Assembly: GCA_031285165.1 (NCBI GenBank)
Contig: JAITWR010000130.1
Coordinates: forward strand, 1-45,582
Reading direction: 5' to 3'
Length of the DNA: 45,582 nucleotides
Source: Novosphingobium sp.
GTDB taxonomy: Bacteria; Pseudomonadota; Alphaproteobacteria; Sphingomonadales; Sphingomonadaceae
In this document: one piece after another, positions 18,392 through 29,847 of the stretch
Numbering within the stretch: position 1 is the stretch's first letter
Layout of the letters: every line of letters begins with the position of its first letter
Program-made: the position numbers and the translations under genes
The notes under the pieces: model-generated
The model's database searches: none
The model's input: the letters and a program-made list of their open reading frames with translations, nothing else
Told to the model about the DNA's origin: nothing

Positions 18392-18948
18392 ATCTGACCC
18401 GTGATCGCGCTCACTCGATCGGCTGGGCCATCATCCTGGCGGTCTGCGCCGCCCTGACGCTGGTGCTGACTTTCCGGGTCAACGCGATCAAGAGCCAGGT
18501 GCGGCTGGCCGAGCGCCAGATCGTCGCGGTCAAGCAGGAAAAAATCGCGCTCGAAACCGAGTTCGAGACTCGCGGCAGCCAGCAGCAGTTGCGCGCGCTG
18601 AACGATGTCGAGTTCGGTTATGAGGCGCCCAGGGCCGATCAGTACATCGAGGGTGAGCGCCAGCTTGCCGTGCTTGGCAAGCCGCGCGGCCCGGATGCGC
18701 CGGCGCCGATCCGCGTTGCCGTCAACGATGTCGCCGATGACCGCGGCGCGGGCGCATCCTCGTCCTTCCCGGCAATCGTCTCGCCTCTTGCCGGCAAGGC
18801 GATGACTGTCGAAATGTCGTCGCACGGCACGCGCAGGCTGATGGATGCTGCGGATCTCAAGGAACGGCTCGTCCATATCGAACCGCGCGCCGCCGGTCCC
18901 GGGATCGGGAAGGCCGGGGCCGGGAAGGCCAGGGCCGGGAAGGAATGA
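18388..18948 (+). CDS. ftsL: Cell division protein FtsL with C-terminal extension
   Basis: Position in dcw; N-terminal TM followed by coiled coil; tail [16 protein letters not shown]. Confidence 0.88.
   Translation: MNLTRDRAHSIGWAIILAVCAALTLVLTFRVNAIKSQVRLAERQIVAVKQEKIALETEFETRGSQQQLRALNDVEFGYEAPRADQYIEGERQLAVLGKPRGPDAPAPIRVAVNDVADDRGAGASSSFPAIVSPLAGKAMTVEMSSHGTRRLMDAADLKERLVHIEPRAAGPGIGKAGAGKARAGKE
18907..18945 (+). repeat. 15-bp tandem repeat at 3' end of ftsL
   Basis: gggaaggccggggcc / gggaaggccagggcc / gggaagga... Confidence 0.75.
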
Positions 18949-20666
18949 CCGCGGCTGCCATCGCCACCACGATCACTCCCGGCCGGCGCCAACTGGCCAA
19001 TGTCAGGCAGCGCACCCTGCTCGTCGCCAAATGGCGTGTGCTCTGGGTACTCGGGCTGTTCGCCCTGATCGCCGCTTGCGCGATGGCGCGCATCGGCTGG
19101 CTCGGCCTGTTCGATTCGACGTTGCGCAGCGACAGCCTGGCCGATGCGCTTCTGCCCCGGCGCGGCGAGATCGTCGATCGCAACGGCGTGCCGCTGGCGC
19201 GCGCTTTCAACGCCTATGCGCTATGGTACAATCCGAAGGCGCTGGGCGATGGTCCGCCGCTGGTCAAGTCGCCGGCGGAGGTCGCCGCCGCGCTGGCCCG
19301 CATCTTCCCCGATATGGACGCTGCCGATCTGACCCGCAGGCTGGCATCGGGCAGGCCCGGCTACTTGCGCCGCCGCATCATGCCCGAGGACGCCAATCGC
19401 GTGCATGCGCTTGGCGAGCCCGCGCTCGAGTTCCCGCGTGAGAACCAGCGCTTCTATCCGCAGGGGTCGATGGCTGCGCATATTCTCGGTTTCGTCAGCG
19501 CCGACGGGCATGGGCGCATCGGTATGGAGGAAGTGTTCGACCAGCGGCTGAACGACCCCGCGACGCGCGGCACGCCCGCGGTGCTGTCGATCGACCTGCG
19601 TGTCCAGGGCGCGCTGGAGGATGAGCTTGATCGCGGCATGCGCGCGACGAATGCCAAGGGCGCTGCGGGCGTCGTCCTCGATGTCGACACGGGCGAGATC
19701 ATGGCGCTGGCGTCGCTGCCCTCGTTCAACCCGAATCTGATCGATGATGCGTCGACGCCCAACATTTTCAACCGCGTGACCAACCAGGTCTATGAGCTGG
19801 GTTCGACTTTCAAGCCGTTGACCGTAGCCGCGGCGATCGACGCGGGCACCGTCACCGACATGGCGCGGCGCTATCCGGCTGCGCCGTTCCACGTCGGCCG
19901 CTTCGAAATCCACGACAGTCACAACATGGGCGCCTCGCTCAACGTACCCGAGGCGCTGATCCATTCATCGAACGTCGTCACCGCCCAGGTGGCCGACGAA
20001 CTCGGCGGCCCGCGGCTGCGGGCGACGATGATGGCGCTGGGCATGAACGAGCGCCCCTATATCGAGCTGCCGGCGCGCGGCTTCCCGCTCTGGCCGAGGG
20101 GCGACTGGGCGCGGATCACGACGATGACGGTCTCTTACGGCCACGGTATCGCGGTAACGCCGCTGCATCTCGCCTGCGGCTATGCGGCACTGGTCAACGG
20201 CGGTGTCTGGCGCCCGGCGACGCTGGAAAAGCTGACGCCCGGCCAGGTGCCGCAGGGGCGCCGCGTGTTCAAGGCTTCGACCAGCGCGCGGATGCGCCAA
20301 CTCCTGCGCATGATCGTGGCCGATGGCACCGGCCGCAAGGCGAATGCGCCGGGCTTTCGCGTCGGCGGCAAGACCGGCTCGGCCGAGAAGCCGGGGGTCG
20401 GCGGCTATCGCAAGACCTCGCTGGTCGCGACTTTCGCATCGGCCTTCCCGATGGATCACCCGCGCTATGTCGTGATTGCCATGCTCGATGAGCCGCAGGG
20501 CACGGCGGCCAGCTCGTATCAGCGCACCGCGGCCTGGAATGCCGCGCCGATTGTCGGCCGCGTCGTTCCGCGCATCGGTCCGCTGCTGGGTGTCATGCCC
20601 GACAACACGCGCGATATCGACATCACCGACCTCACCCCGCTGATTCCCGGAGGAGCCGAGGAATGA
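18945..20666 (+). CDS. ftsI: Peptidoglycan D,D-transpeptidase (PBP3)
   Basis: YELGSTFKPLTVAAAID (SxxK), HSSNVVTAQ (SxN), GGKTGSAEKP (KTG). Confidence 0.96.
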   Translation: MTAAAIATTITPGRRQLANVRQRTLLVAKWRVLWVLGLFALIAACAMARIGWLGLFDSTLRSDSLADALLPRRGEIVDRNGVPLARAFNAYALWYNPKALGDGPPLVKSPAEVAAALARIFPDMDAADLTRRLASGRPGYLRRRIMPEDANRVHALGEPALEFPRENQRFYPQGSMAAHILGFVSADGHGRIGMEEVFDQRLNDPATRGTPAVLSIDLRVQGALEDELDRGMRATNAKGAAGVVLDVDTGEIMALASLPSFNPNLIDDASTPNIFNRVTNQVYELGSTFKPLTVAAAIDAGTVTDMARRYPAAPFHVGRFEIHDSHNMGASLNVPEALIHSSNVVTAQVADELGGPRLRATMMALGMNERPYIELPARGFPLWPRGDWARITTMTVSYGHGIAVTPLHLACGYAALVNGGVWRPATLEKLTPGQVPQGRRVFKASTSARMRQLLRMIVADGTGRKANAPGFRVGGKTGSAEKPGVGGYRKTSLVATFASAFPMDHPRYVVIAMLDEPQGTAASSYQRTAAWNAAPIVGRVVPRIGPLLGVMPDNTRDIDITDLTPLIPGGAEE

Positions 20667-22132
20667 GGCTCGTGGCGCTTGCCGAGGCTGCCGGGATGCC
20701 GCTGTCCGCGGCTGGCGACGCGGCGGTGACCGGCTTCGCCATCGATCATCGCAAGGTCGCGCCGGGCACGGTCTTCGGGGCTTTCCAGGGCACGCGGGTC
20801 AACGGCGAGGACTTCATCCCGGCCGCGGTGGCCGCCGGCGCGGCTGCGGTGGTTGCGCGGCCCGAGGCCGGGGTGGATGGCGCGATCCATTTCGCCGACC
20901 CGGAGCCGCGCCGCCTGTTCGCGCGGCTGGCGGCGCGGTTTTTCGTGCCTGTGCCCGAACGGGTGGTCGCGGTGACCGGCACCAACGGCAAGACCTCGAC
21001 CGTGGAAATGACGCGCCAGCTCTGGCGCATGGCGGGGCACCGCGCGGCATCGATCGGCACGCTCGGCGTGACGACGCCCGACGAGACGGTTCCGACCGGG
21101 CTCACCACGCCCGACATCGTCACCTTCCTCGCCAACATGACCGGGCTCGCGCGTGAAGGCGTCACGCATGTCGCCTACGAGGCTTCCAGCCATGGCCTCG
21201 CGCAGTTTCGCAACGAGGGGCTGGCGGTTGCGGCGGGCGCCTTCACCAATCTCAGCCGCGACCACCTCGACTACCATGCCGGCATGGACGACTATTTCGC
21301 CGCCAAGATGCGGCTGTTCGACGAAGTGGTGGCGGACGGCGGTGCGGCCGTGGTCTGGGCGGACGATGCCTGGTCGGCGCGCGCGGTCGAACATGCCCGC
21401 AGGCGCGGCCTTGTGCCGATCACCGTGGGAATGGGGGGGGAGACGATCCGGCTGGTTTCGTGCCGGCCGGGTCATCTCGGCCAGCTTCTCGAAATCGCGC
21501 ACGCCGGCACGACCTGCAAGGTCGACCTGCCGCTGATCGGCGCCTATCAGGTTACCAATGCGCTGGTTGCGGCCGGACTGGTGCTGGCCGCCGGCGGCGA
21601 TGCGCGGCAGACTTTCGCTGCGCTGTCGCGGTTGCAGCCCGTCCGCGGCCGGCTGGAGCGCGCGGCGATCAGCCGGGCCGGCGCGGCCGTTTATGTCGAC
21701 TATGCCCATACGCCCGATGCGCTGGCGGCAGCCATTGCGGCGCTGCGGCCGCATGTGACAGGGCGCCTCATCGTCGTTTTCGGAGCGGGCGGCGATCGCG
21801 ATCGGGGCAAGCGGCCCGAGATGGGCCGGGTCGCCGCGCTCCATGCCGATCTTGCCATTGTCACCGACGACAATCCGCGCGGCGAGAACCCCGCCGCGAT
21901 CCGGGCCATGGTGCTTGCCGGTGCGCCCGGAATACGCGAGATCGGCGACCGGCGCGAGGCGATCGCTGCGGCCATTGCCGGGGCGGCGCGCGGCGATATC
22001 GTGCTGATTGCCGGCAAGGGGCACGAGCAGGGCCAGATCGTCGGCTGCGGCGAGGCGATGCGCGTCCTGCCTTTCGATGATGTCACGGTTGCTAGGGAGT
22101 GCGCGGGCGCTCCGGAAGGGGAGGTTCAATGA
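20663..22132 (+). CDS. murE: UDP-MurNAc-Ala-Glu ligase (probably meso-DAP-adding)
   Basis: VAVTGTNGKTSTVEMTRQL, EASSHGLAQFR, DYAHTPDAL; dcw position. Confidence 0.95.
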   Translation: MRLVALAEAAGMPLSAAGDAAVTGFAIDHRKVAPGTVFGAFQGTRVNGEDFIPAAVAAGAAAVVARPEAGVDGAIHFADPEPRRLFARLAARFFVPVPERVVAVTGTNGKTSTVEMTRQLWRMAGHRAASIGTLGVTTPDETVPTGLTTPDIVTFLANMTGLAREGVTHVAYEASSHGLAQFRNEGLAVAAGAFTNLSRDHLDYHAGMDDYFAAKMRLFDEVVADGGAAVVWADDAWSARAVEHARRRGLVPITVGMGGETIRLVSCRPGHLGQLLEIAHAGTTCKVDLPLIGAYQVTNALVAAGLVLAAGGDARQTFAALSRLQPVRGRLERAAISRAGAAVYVDYAHTPDALAAAIAALRPHVTGRLIVVFGAGGDRDRGKRPEMGRVAALHADLAIVTDDNPRGENPAAIRAMVLAGAPGIREIGDRREAIAAAIAGAARGDIVLIAGKGHEQGQIVGCGEAMRVLPFDDVTVARECAGAPEGEVQ

Positions 22133-23601
22133 CTGCGGTTGCACGGATAATCGACTGGCCGGCCGATCCTGCCGATGACTGTCCCCTGGCTTTGTGGAGC
22201 GCGGTTTCCATCGCCCGCGCCACCAATGGGGCGGCCAATGCCGATTTCCAGGTTTCGGGTGTCGAAATCGATTCGCGCGATGTGCTGCCGGGCGATCTGT
22301 TCTTCGCGCTGAAGGGCGAGGCGACCGATGGCCATCGCTTCCTTGAAAGCGCTTTCGCCAGGGGGGCTGCGGCGGCGGTGGTCGACCGGCCGGTCGCTTT
22401 CCCGCATGTGCTCGTTTCGGACACCGCCGCCGCGCTGGAAGCGCTGGCGGCGGCGGCGCGCGCGCGCAGCGGGGCGCGGATCGTCGGTGTTACCGGCTCG
22501 GTCGGCAAAACCGGCGTCAAGGAGGCGATCTTCGCCGCGCTCGACCGTTCGGGCGGAGGGCCGGGCGGTTATGGCGCGCATCGTTCGGTCAAGAGCTACA
22601 ACAACCATGTCGGCGTGCCGTTGAGCCTGGCGCGGATGCCGTCGCGCAGCAGCTTCGGCGTGTTCGAGATCGGCATGAACCACGCGGGCGAGATCGCCGC
22701 GCTGACCCGTCAGGTGCGCCCGCATGTCGCCGTCGTCACGACGATTGCCCCCGCGCATATCGAGATGCTCGGCAGCGAGGAGGCGATTGCCGACGCCAAG
22801 GCCGAGATCTTCGAGGGGCTGGAGCCCGGCGGTGTTGCCGTGATCCCGGCCGACAGCCCGCATTTTGCCCGGCTCAAGGCCAGGGCGGAGCGCCATGCCG
22901 GCACGGTGGTCGGCTTCGGCCGCGCTGCCCATGCCGACGTTCGCCTGCTCGATGCGATCTCGGCGGCGAACGGGGGTTCGCTCGTCACTGTCGACATGGG
23001 CGACCGGCGGCTGTGCTACACGGTCGCGGCGCCGGGCGATCATTGGGTGATGAACTCGCTTGCGGTCATGGCGGCGGTGCGTGCGGCGGGTGGTGATCCG
23101 GGTGCCGCGGGCGTCGCGCTTGCCGAGATGGAAGGCATGGCCGGCCGCGGCGCGCGGATCGAGATCACTGCCGCCGACGGCGGCCGCGCGCTGGTCATCG
23201 ACGAAAGCTACAACGCCAATCCCGCCTCGATGCGCGCGACGCTGGCGCAGCTCGGCAGGACCGCTGCCCGCCGCCGGATTGCCGTGCTGGGGGCGATGAA
23301 GGAGCTTGGCGGCCACGCTCCGGGCTTCCATGCCGCGCTGGCCGGGCCGCTTGCCGAGGCGCATGTCGATTTCGCTATCCTGGTGGGCGACGAAATGCAG
23401 GCGCTGGCGGACGAATTGGGGAAATCGGGCGCTGGTGTGCTTGGCAAGCCCTTCCGCTTCGCCCATTGCCGGAACCCGGCCGAAGCGCAACAGGTGCTTG
23501 CGGATTTCGGCGTGGGGAGCGGCGATGCCATTCTCGTCAAGGGCTCGAATTCGGTCGGGCTCGGTGTGCTGGTCGCGGCGCTGACCGCCAAGGAAGGTTG
23601 A
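22129..23601 (+). CDS. murF: UDP-MurNAc-tripeptide--D-Ala-D-Ala ligase
   Basis: [43 protein letters not shown]-type end. Confidence 0.95.
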   Translation: MTAVARIIDWPADPADDCPLALWSAVSIARATNGAANADFQVSGVEIDSRDVLPGDLFFALKGEATDGHRFLESAFARGAAAAVVDRPVAFPHVLVSDTAAALEALAAAARARSGARIVGVTGSVGKTGVKEAIFAALDRSGGGPGGYGAHRSVKSYNNHVGVPLSLARMPSRSSFGVFEIGMNHAGEIAALTRQVRPHVAVVTTIAPAHIEMLGSEEAIADAKAEIFEGLEPGGVAVIPADSPHFARLKARAERHAGTVVGFGRAAHADVRLLDAISAANGGSLVTVDMGDRRLCYTVAAPGDHWVMNSLAVMAAVRAAGGDPGAAGVALAEMEGMAGRGARIEITAADGGRALVIDESYNANPASMRATLAQLGRTAARRRIAVLGAMKELGGHAPGFHAALAGPLAEAHVDFAILVGDEMQALADELGKSGAGVLGKPFRFAHCRNPAEAQQVLADFGVGSGDAILVKGSNSVGLGVLVAALTAKEG

Positions 23602-24668
23602 TGCTTTACCTCATCGCCGAATATTTTCATTTCGAAGGGCTGGCGAACCTTATCCGCTATCAGAGCTTTCGCGCGGGTGCCGCCCTGATGACGGCGCTGG
23701 TGATCGGCCTGATCATCGGCCCGCGGTTCATCACCATGCTGCGCGTGCGCCAGGGCAAGGGTCAGCCGATCCGTGAGGACGGACCCCGGACTCACCTCGC
23801 CAAGCGCGGCACGCCGACCATGGGCGGGCTGATGATCCTGATCTCGCTGGTCATCTCGATGCTGGTGTGGATGGATCTCAGGAACCCGTTCGTCTGGGCC
23901 TGCCTTGCGGTCACCATCGGCTTCGGTGTGATCGGTTTCCTCGACGATTACGATAAAGTGACCAAGCGCAGCCACAAGGGCGTGTCGGGGCGTGTGCGGC
24001 TGCTGCTCGAATTCGCTGTCGCCGGCATCGCCTCGTGGATCATCGTCAGCGGGTTGAGCCACAATCTCGATATTCCGTTCACGGGTCGGTATATCCCTCT
24101 GGGGCCTTTCCATTACGTTTTCGCCGCGGTCGTGATGGTCGGTGCGGGCAATGCGGTGAATCTGACGGACGGGCTCGACGGGCTGGCGACGATGCCGGTG
24201 ATCATCGCGGCCGGCACTTTCGCGGTGATCGCCTATCTCGCCGGCCGGGTCGACTATGCGACCTATCTGGGCATACCGCATGTGCCGGGCGCGGGCGAAC
24301 TGGCCATCCTCTGCGCCGGGATCATGGGGGCCGGGCTTGCCTTCCTCTGGTTCAACGCGCCGCCGGCGGCGGTGTTCATGGGCGATACCGGCAGCCTGGC
24401 GCTGGGCGGGGCGCTCGGCGCGATCGCGGTCGCCGCGCATCACGAGATCGTGCTCGCCATCGTCGGCGGGCTTTTCGTGTTCGAGGCGGTTTCGGTCATC
24501 ATCCAGGTTTTCTGGTTCAAGCGAACCGGCCGGCGCGTGTTCCGCATGGCGCCGGTCCACCATCATTTCGAGCAATTGGGCTGGGCTGAATCGACCGTGG
24601 TGATCCGCTTCTGGATCGTCGCGATCGTGCTTGCCCTGATCGGCCTGTCCACTCTCAAGCTGAGGTGA
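23601..24668 (+). CDS. mraY: Phospho-MurNAc-pentapeptide transferase
   Basis: [36 protein letters not shown]; start ATG 23601. Confidence 0.97.
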   Translation: MLYLIAEYFHFEGLANLIRYQSFRAGAALMTALVIGLIIGPRFITMLRVRQGKGQPIREDGPRTHLAKRGTPTMGGLMILISLVISMLVWMDLRNPFVWACLAVTIGFGVIGFLDDYDKVTKRSHKGVSGRVRLLLEFAVAGIASWIIVSGLSHNLDIPFTGRYIPLGPFHYVFAAVVMVGAGNAVNLTDGLDGLATMPVIIAAGTFAVIAYLAGRVDYATYLGIPHVPGAGELAILCAGIMGAGLAFLWFNAPPAAVFMGDTGSLALGGALGAIAVAAHHEIVLAIVGGLFVFEAVSVIIQVFWFKRTGRRVFRMAPVHHHFEQLGWAESTVVIRFWIVAIVLALIGLSTLKLR

Positions 24669-24678
24669 GCGTCACGCG

Positions 24679-26034
24679 ATGATCGTCTCGGAAGCCTTTG
24701 CCGGAAAGCACTTCGCGGTCCTCGGCCTTGCCCGCTCGGGTCTGGCCGCGGTCGAGGCGTTGCTGGCGAGCGGGGCTTTCGTGACGGCCTGGGACAGCCG
24801 CGAGGAGCCGCGCCATACCCTGACGGGTAGGGTGGACCTGGCGGACCCGCTGAACATCGACCTGACGGGCTATGCCGGCGTCGTCGTCTCTCCCGGCGTG
24901 CCGCTCAACCGGCATCCGATCGCCGAGGCGGCGGCGCACGCGGGCGTGCCGGTGATCGGCGATATCGAACTGTTCGCCCAGGCGCGGCCGAGCCTGCCCG
25001 CGCATCGCGTGGTCGGCATCACCGGCACCAACGGCAAGTCGACCACTACCGCGCTGGTCCACCACCTGTTGCGGAGTGCCGGGATGCCGGCGCGCATGGG
25101 CGGCAATATCGGCCTGCCGATCCTTGGCCAGCAGCCGCTGCCGCCCGGCGGGGTTTATGTGCTCGAACTGTCGAGCTATCAGATCGACCTGACTCACAGC
25201 CTCGATTGCGAGGCCGCCGCGCTGCTGAACATCACGCCCGACCATCTTGACCGCTATGCCGATTTTGCGGCCTATGCCGCGGCGAAAGCCCGGCTTTTCG
25301 CCATGCAGCGGGTCGATCACGACGCGGTGTTCGGGGTTGGCGACGCGGAGACTGCGGCGGTCGCAAACTGGGAAGCGAGCCGTCGCGCAGCCGATCGCAT
25401 CCATCGCGTCACGGGCGAAGACCTGCTCGGCCTCCAGCCCGGCTGGCCCTCGCTGCAAGGGCCGCACAATCTCCAGAACGCGGCGGTCGCGGTGGCGATC
25501 GTCGAGGCGCTGGGCATCACCCGCGCGCAGTGGCAGGCGGCGCTGCCCACGTTCCGGGGCCTGCCGCACCGCATGGAGCGCGTGGCCGAGGCTGATGGCG
25601 TGCTGTTCATCAACGACAGCAAGGCCACCAATCCGGCTTCCGCCGCGCCCGCGCTTGCCGCTTTTCCGCCCCGTTCCGGCGGTGCCGGTGCCGGACGCCG
25701 CATTCACTGGATCGTCGGCGGCTTGCCCAAGGGCGACGATCTGGACGAATGCGCGCCCTATTTCGGCAATGTCGCCGCGGCCTACACGATCGGCGATGCA
25801 GGCCCGCGCTTTGCCGAGCTGCTCGCGCCCTACATGCCGGTGCGCCGCAGCGAGATGATGTGCGAGGCGATCCGCGAGGCGATCGAGGCGGCGCATCCGG
25901 GCGATATCGTCATGCTGTCGCCCGCCTGCGCCAGCTTCGACCAGTTCCGCGACTATGAAGCGCGCGGCGACGCTTTCCGCCAGATCGTCGAGGCTCTGAC
26001 GGAGCCGGGCGGAAGCGAAGGGGCGCCCTGCTGA
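24679..26034 (+). CDS. murD: UDP-MurNAc-L-alanine--D-glutamate ligase
   Basis: VVGITGTNGKSTTTALVHHLL, FINDSKATNPASAAPAL, SPACASFDQFRDYEARGDAF. Confidence 0.96.
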   Translation: MIVSEAFAGKHFAVLGLARSGLAAVEALLASGAFVTAWDSREEPRHTLTGRVDLADPLNIDLTGYAGVVVSPGVPLNRHPIAEAAAHAGVPVIGDIELFAQARPSLPAHRVVGITGTNGKSTTTALVHHLLRSAGMPARMGGNIGLPILGQQPLPPGGVYVLELSSYQIDLTHSLDCEAAALLNITPDHLDRYADFAAYAAAKARLFAMQRVDHDAVFGVGDAETAAVANWEASRRAADRIHRVTGEDLLGLQPGWPSLQGPHNLQNAAVAVAIVEALGITRAQWQAALPTFRGLPHRMERVAEADGVLFINDSKATNPASAAPALAAFPPRSGGAGAGRRIHWIVGGLPKGDDLDECAPYFGNVAAAYTIGDAGPRFAELLAPYMPVRRSEMMCEAIREAIEAAHPGDIVMLSPACASFDQFRDYEARGDAFRQIVEALTEPGGSEGAPC

Positions 26035-27263
26035 TGGTCGCGCATCCGCCGCTCGTTCCCGGTGTCGGCCGAACCCCCGAGAGCCGGCCGCGGAGCCGCA
26101 GCCGCCGCAGCGAGTTCGTTATCTGGTGGCGCGAGATCGACCGTGTGCTGCTGCTGCTGGTCCTGGCGGTCATGGCGATCGGCGCTGCCGCCGTCGCGGC
26201 CGGCTCTCCGGCGAGCGCCCGCCGCCTGTCGACCGGGGCGGTCCATCTCGACGACCTTCATTTCTTCATGTTGCACTTGCGCTGGCTGGTGATCGGCCTC
26301 GCGGTGATGTTCGGTGCTTCCTGCCTGTCCAGGGACGCGGCGCGGCGTGCGGGCATTGTCCTCGGCTTCGCCATGCTGGTCGGGCTGATACTGGTGCCGG
26401 TGATCGGCAGCGAGGTGAACGGCGCCAGACGCTGGCTCAATCTCGGTATCTCGTTGCAGCCTTCGGAATTCCTCAAGCCGGCTTTCGCGATCGGCCTTGC
26501 CTGGATCCTCTCGTGGCGGGTGCGCGACCCCAACCTGCCGGTGATCGGCATCACTTTCGGCATCATGGCGCTGGTGGGGGGGCTGCTGATGCTTCAGCCG
26601 GATTTCGGCTCGACCATCCTGTTCGTCGGTGTCTGGTTCGTGCTCGTGGTGCTGTCGGGCATCTCGATGCGCCGCATCGCGCTTGCCGGAGCGGGCGGTG
26701 TCGCCGCGCTGATCGCGGCCTATGTGTTCTACGGGAACGCGCGGCACCGCATCGATGCCTTCCTTGGCGGCGGCACCGCTTTCGATCAGGTGGACCTGGC
26801 CCAGCGCACGCTGCTTTCGGGCGGCTGGACCGGCACCGGCCTGTGGCTCGGCACGCGCAAGCTGGCGCTGCCCGAGGCGCATACCGACTATATCTTTTCC
26901 GTGATCGGCGAGGAGTTCGGCCTGTGGGTCTGCGCGGTCATCGTGCTGCTCTATCTTGCCATCATCGCGCGCGTGCTGCTGCGGCTGGTGCAGGAGGAGG
27001 ATCTGTTCACCGTGCTTGCCGCGACCGGGCTCACCGCGCAACTCGGCGGCCAGGCCTTCATCAATATTCTGGTGAACCTGCAACTCTTCCCCTCCAAGGG
27101 CATGACCCTGCCGCTGATTTCCTACGGCGGTTCGTCCACGGTGGCGCTGTGCCTCGGTGTCGGCTTCCTGCTGGCGATCACACGGCGCAATCCTTTCATC
27201 ACGCGCGAGGGCCTGCACCTTCGGGACAACCTGCCTGCGCGCGGCCACGGAGCGAAGAAATGA
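26034..27263 (+). CDS. ftsW: Peptidoglycan glycosyltransferase FtsW (SEDS)
   Basis: [50 protein letters not shown]. Confidence 0.96.
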   Translation: MVAHPPLVPGVGRTPESRPRSRSRRSEFVIWWREIDRVLLLLVLAVMAIGAAAVAAGSPASARRLSTGAVHLDDLHFFMLHLRWLVIGLAVMFGASCLSRDAARRAGIVLGFAMLVGLILVPVIGSEVNGARRWLNLGISLQPSEFLKPAFAIGLAWILSWRVRDPNLPVIGITFGIMALVGGLLMLQPDFGSTILFVGVWFVLVVLSGISMRRIALAGAGGVAALIAAYVFYGNARHRIDAFLGGGTAFDQVDLAQRTLLSGGWTGTGLWLGTRKLALPEAHTDYIFSVIGEEFGLWVCAVIVLLYLAIIARVLLRLVQEEDLFTVLAATGLTAQLGGQAFINILVNLQLFPSKGMTLPLISYGGSSTVALCLGVGFLLAITRRNPFITREGLHLRDNLPARGHGAKK

Positions 27264-28441
27264 GTGCGGTCAACCGCCATTACGTGCTTGCCGCAGGCGG
27301 CACCGGGGGGCACCTTATTCCCGCTTTCGCCCTGGCGAGCGAGCTGGAGCGGCGCGGGCATCATGTCGCGCTGATCACCGATGCGCGCGGAAGCGCCATT
27401 CCGGGCAAGCCGGCGGGGCTGACTGCGCATGTCCTTCCGGCCGGGCGGCTTGCGGGCAGGAACCCTTTGAGCTGGATCAAGGGCGCCCGTGCGATCCTCG
27501 AAGGCCGCAGCATGGCGCTGCGCCTGTTCGAGAGCTTCCGGCCTTCCGCCGTGATCGGTTTCGGCGGCTATCCGGCGCTTCCCGCGCTGTTGGCCGCGAC
27601 GGGCGCGAAGATCCCGTCTATCATTCACGAGCAGAACGCCGTGCTCGGCCGGGTCAACCGTTTCCTTGCCGGGCGGGTGAACGCGATCGCCACCGCCTAT
27701 CGCGCAGTCGACCGGCTTTCGCCCAGGCATGCCGGGAAAGTCCATCTCGTCGGCAATCCGGTGCGCGGCGAAGTGCTGAAGCTGCGCGAGCGGCCCTTCC
27801 CCGCGTTCACCGCCGACGGCATATTGCGGGTGCTGGTGACGGGTGGCAGCCAGGGCGCACGGGTGCTGTCCGAAGTCGTGCCCGATGGCCTGGCGATGCT
27901 CCAGCCGGCGCTGCGTGCGCGCCTGCGGGTGGTCCAGCAGTGCCGGCCCGAGGATATCGAGGCGGTGCGGTCGTGCTATGGCGGGCATGCCATTGCGGCC
28001 GAACTGGGGACGTATTTCGAGGATATGGCCGATCGTCTGGCCGATGCGCACCTGTTTATCGGCCGCGCCGGCGCTTCGACCATCGCCGAGCTGACCGCGG
28101 TGGGCCGTCCGGCGATTCTCGTGCCGCTGCCCATCGCTACCGACGATCACCAGGCCGCCAACGCGCGCGAGATGGCCGCTTCGGGCGGTGCGCGCGCGAT
28201 CCGGCAGGACAGGTTCACGGCGCCCGAACTCGCCAGGCAGATCGAGGCGATGGCGCAGCATCCCGAGGCGCTGGCCCATGCCGCGCATGCCGCATGGAAC
28301 TGCGGCTATCCCGATGCGGCATCCGATCTTGCCGATCTGGTCGAAAGCTTCGGCGGTGCGCCGCTGATGGACGTGATCCGCGTCGCCGGGCAGACTTCTG
28401 CCACGGGGCAGGAAGCGCTGGCGCTGGAGACGGCGGAATGA
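27260..28441 (+). CDS. murG: UDP-GlcNAc:lipid I GlcNAc transferase
   Basis: [71 protein letters not shown]. Confidence 0.96.
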   Translation: MSAVNRHYVLAAGGTGGHLIPAFALASELERRGHHVALITDARGSAIPGKPAGLTAHVLPAGRLAGRNPLSWIKGARAILEGRSMALRLFESFRPSAVIGFGGYPALPALLAATGAKIPSIIHEQNAVLGRVNRFLAGRVNAIATAYRAVDRLSPRHAGKVHLVGNPVRGEVLKLRERPFPAFTADGILRVLVTGGSQGARVLSEVVPDGLAMLQPALRARLRVVQQCRPEDIEAVRSCYGGHAIAAELGTYFEDMADRLADAHLFIGRAGASTIAELTAVGRPAILVPLPIATDDHQAANAREMAASGGARAIRQDRFTAPELARQIEAMAQHPEALAHAAHAAWNCGYPDAASDLADLVESFGGAPLMDVIRVAGQTSATGQEALALETAE

Positions 28442-29847
28442 AAGGTGTCGGCACGGACATCGGCACGATCCATTTCGTCGGCATCGGCGGCATCGGCATG
28501 TCGGGCATCGCCGAGGTGATGCACAACCTCGGCTACAGCGTGCAAGGCTCGGACATCGCCGGGAGCTATGTCGTCGAAGGCTTGCGCAAGCGCGGCATCA
28601 AGGTGCTGATCGGCCACGCGGCGGAGAACATCGGCGATGCTGCCGTGGTGGTCACTTCCACCGCGGTAAAACGCGGCAATCCCGAAGTCGCCGCTGCGCT
28701 GGAACAGCGCATTCCCGTTGTCCGCCGTGCCGAGATGCTGGCGGAACTGATGCGGCTCAAGAACACGGTCGCCGTGGCCGGCACGCACGGCAAGACCACG
28801 ACGACATCGATGGTCGCCTGCCTGCTCGATGCGGGCGGGGTCGATCCGACCGTGATCAACGGCGGCATCATCAACAGCTACGGTTCCAACGCCCGGCTAG
28901 GCACCAGCGACTGGATGGTGGTCGAAGCCGACGAGAGCGACGGCAGCTTCCTGCGGCTCGACGGCACGATCGCCGTCGTGACGAATATCGATCCCGAGCA
29001 TCTCGATCACTACGGCAGCTTCGAGCGGGTCAAGGAAGCCTTCGTCGAGTTCATCGAGAATGTGCCTTTCTATGGCGCGGCGGTGCTCTGCATCGATCAT
29101 CCCGAAGTGCAGGCGGTGATTCCCAAAGTGCGCGACCGGCGGGTGATCACTTACGGCTTCTCCGCCCAGGCCGATGTGCGCGGCGAGCATGTGATGCCGA
29201 TTCCGGGCGGCAACCGCTTCGATGCGGCGTTGCGCCAGCGCGACGGCAGCTTTCGCCGGATCGAAGGCGTCGAGCTGCCGATGCCCGGCCGCCATAATGT
29301 CCAGAATGCGCTTGCCGCCATCGCGGTAGCAGCGGAGATGGGGTGTGCCGACGATATCATCCGCTCGGGCTTCGGCAAGTTCGGTGGGGTCAAGCGGCGC
29401 TTTACCAAAGTGGGCGAGGTGGACGGTGCCGTCATCATCGATGATTACGGCCACCACCCGGTCGAGATTCGCGCTGCCCTTGCCGCCGCGCGCGAGGGAG
29501 CGGCGGGCCGGGTCGTCGCCGTGGTCCAGCCGCACCGTTTCACCCGCCTGCGTGACCACATGGAGGATTTCCAGACGGCCTTCAACGATGCGGACATGGT
29601 CTATGCCGCTCCGGTCTATGCGGCGGGCGAGCAGCCGATAGAAGGCGTCACGTCCGATGACATGGTGGCGGGGATGAAGGAGCGGGGCCACCGCTCGGCA
29701 CAGGTCGTCGCCGGGCCGGAAGCGCTGGCCCGGGTGCTCGCCGGGGAGATGCAGGAGGGCGACGTGGTCGTCTGCCTCGGTGCGGGCGATATCACCAGAT
29801 GGGCCGCGGGTCTTGCCGATGCCGTCAGGGCGCGGAGGGGGCAATGA
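28438..29847 (+). CDS. murC: UDP-MurNAc--L-alanine ligase
   Basis: [47 protein letters not shown]. Confidence 0.97.
   Translation: MKGVGTDIGTIHFVGIGGIGMSGIAEVMHNLGYSVQGSDIAGSYVVEGLRKRGIKVLIGHAAENIGDAAVVVTSTAVKRGNPEVAAALEQRIPVVRRAEMLAELMRLKNTVAVAGTHGKTTTTSMVACLLDAGGVDPTVINGGIINSYGSNARLGTSDWMVVEADESDGSFLRLDGTIAVVTNIDPEHLDHYGSFERVKEAFVEFIENVPFYGAAVLCIDHPEVQAVIPKVRDRRVITYGFSAQADVRGEHVMPIPGGNRFDAALRQRDGSFRRIEGVELPMPGRHNVQNALAAIAVAAEMGCADDIIRSGFGKFGGVKRRFTKVGEVDGAVIIDDYGHHPVEIRAALAAAREGAAGRVVAVVQPHRFTRLRDHMEDFQTAFNDADMVYAAPVYAAGEQPIEGVTSDDMVAGMKERGHRSAQVVAGPEALARVLAGEMQEGDVVVCLGAGDITRWAAGLADAVRARRGQ

Noticed and set aside
20519-22144. 541-aa minus-strand ORF (also 22126..23490 - and 23208..24575 -)
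   Set aside because: Antisense to murE, murF and mraY; no recognisable domains.
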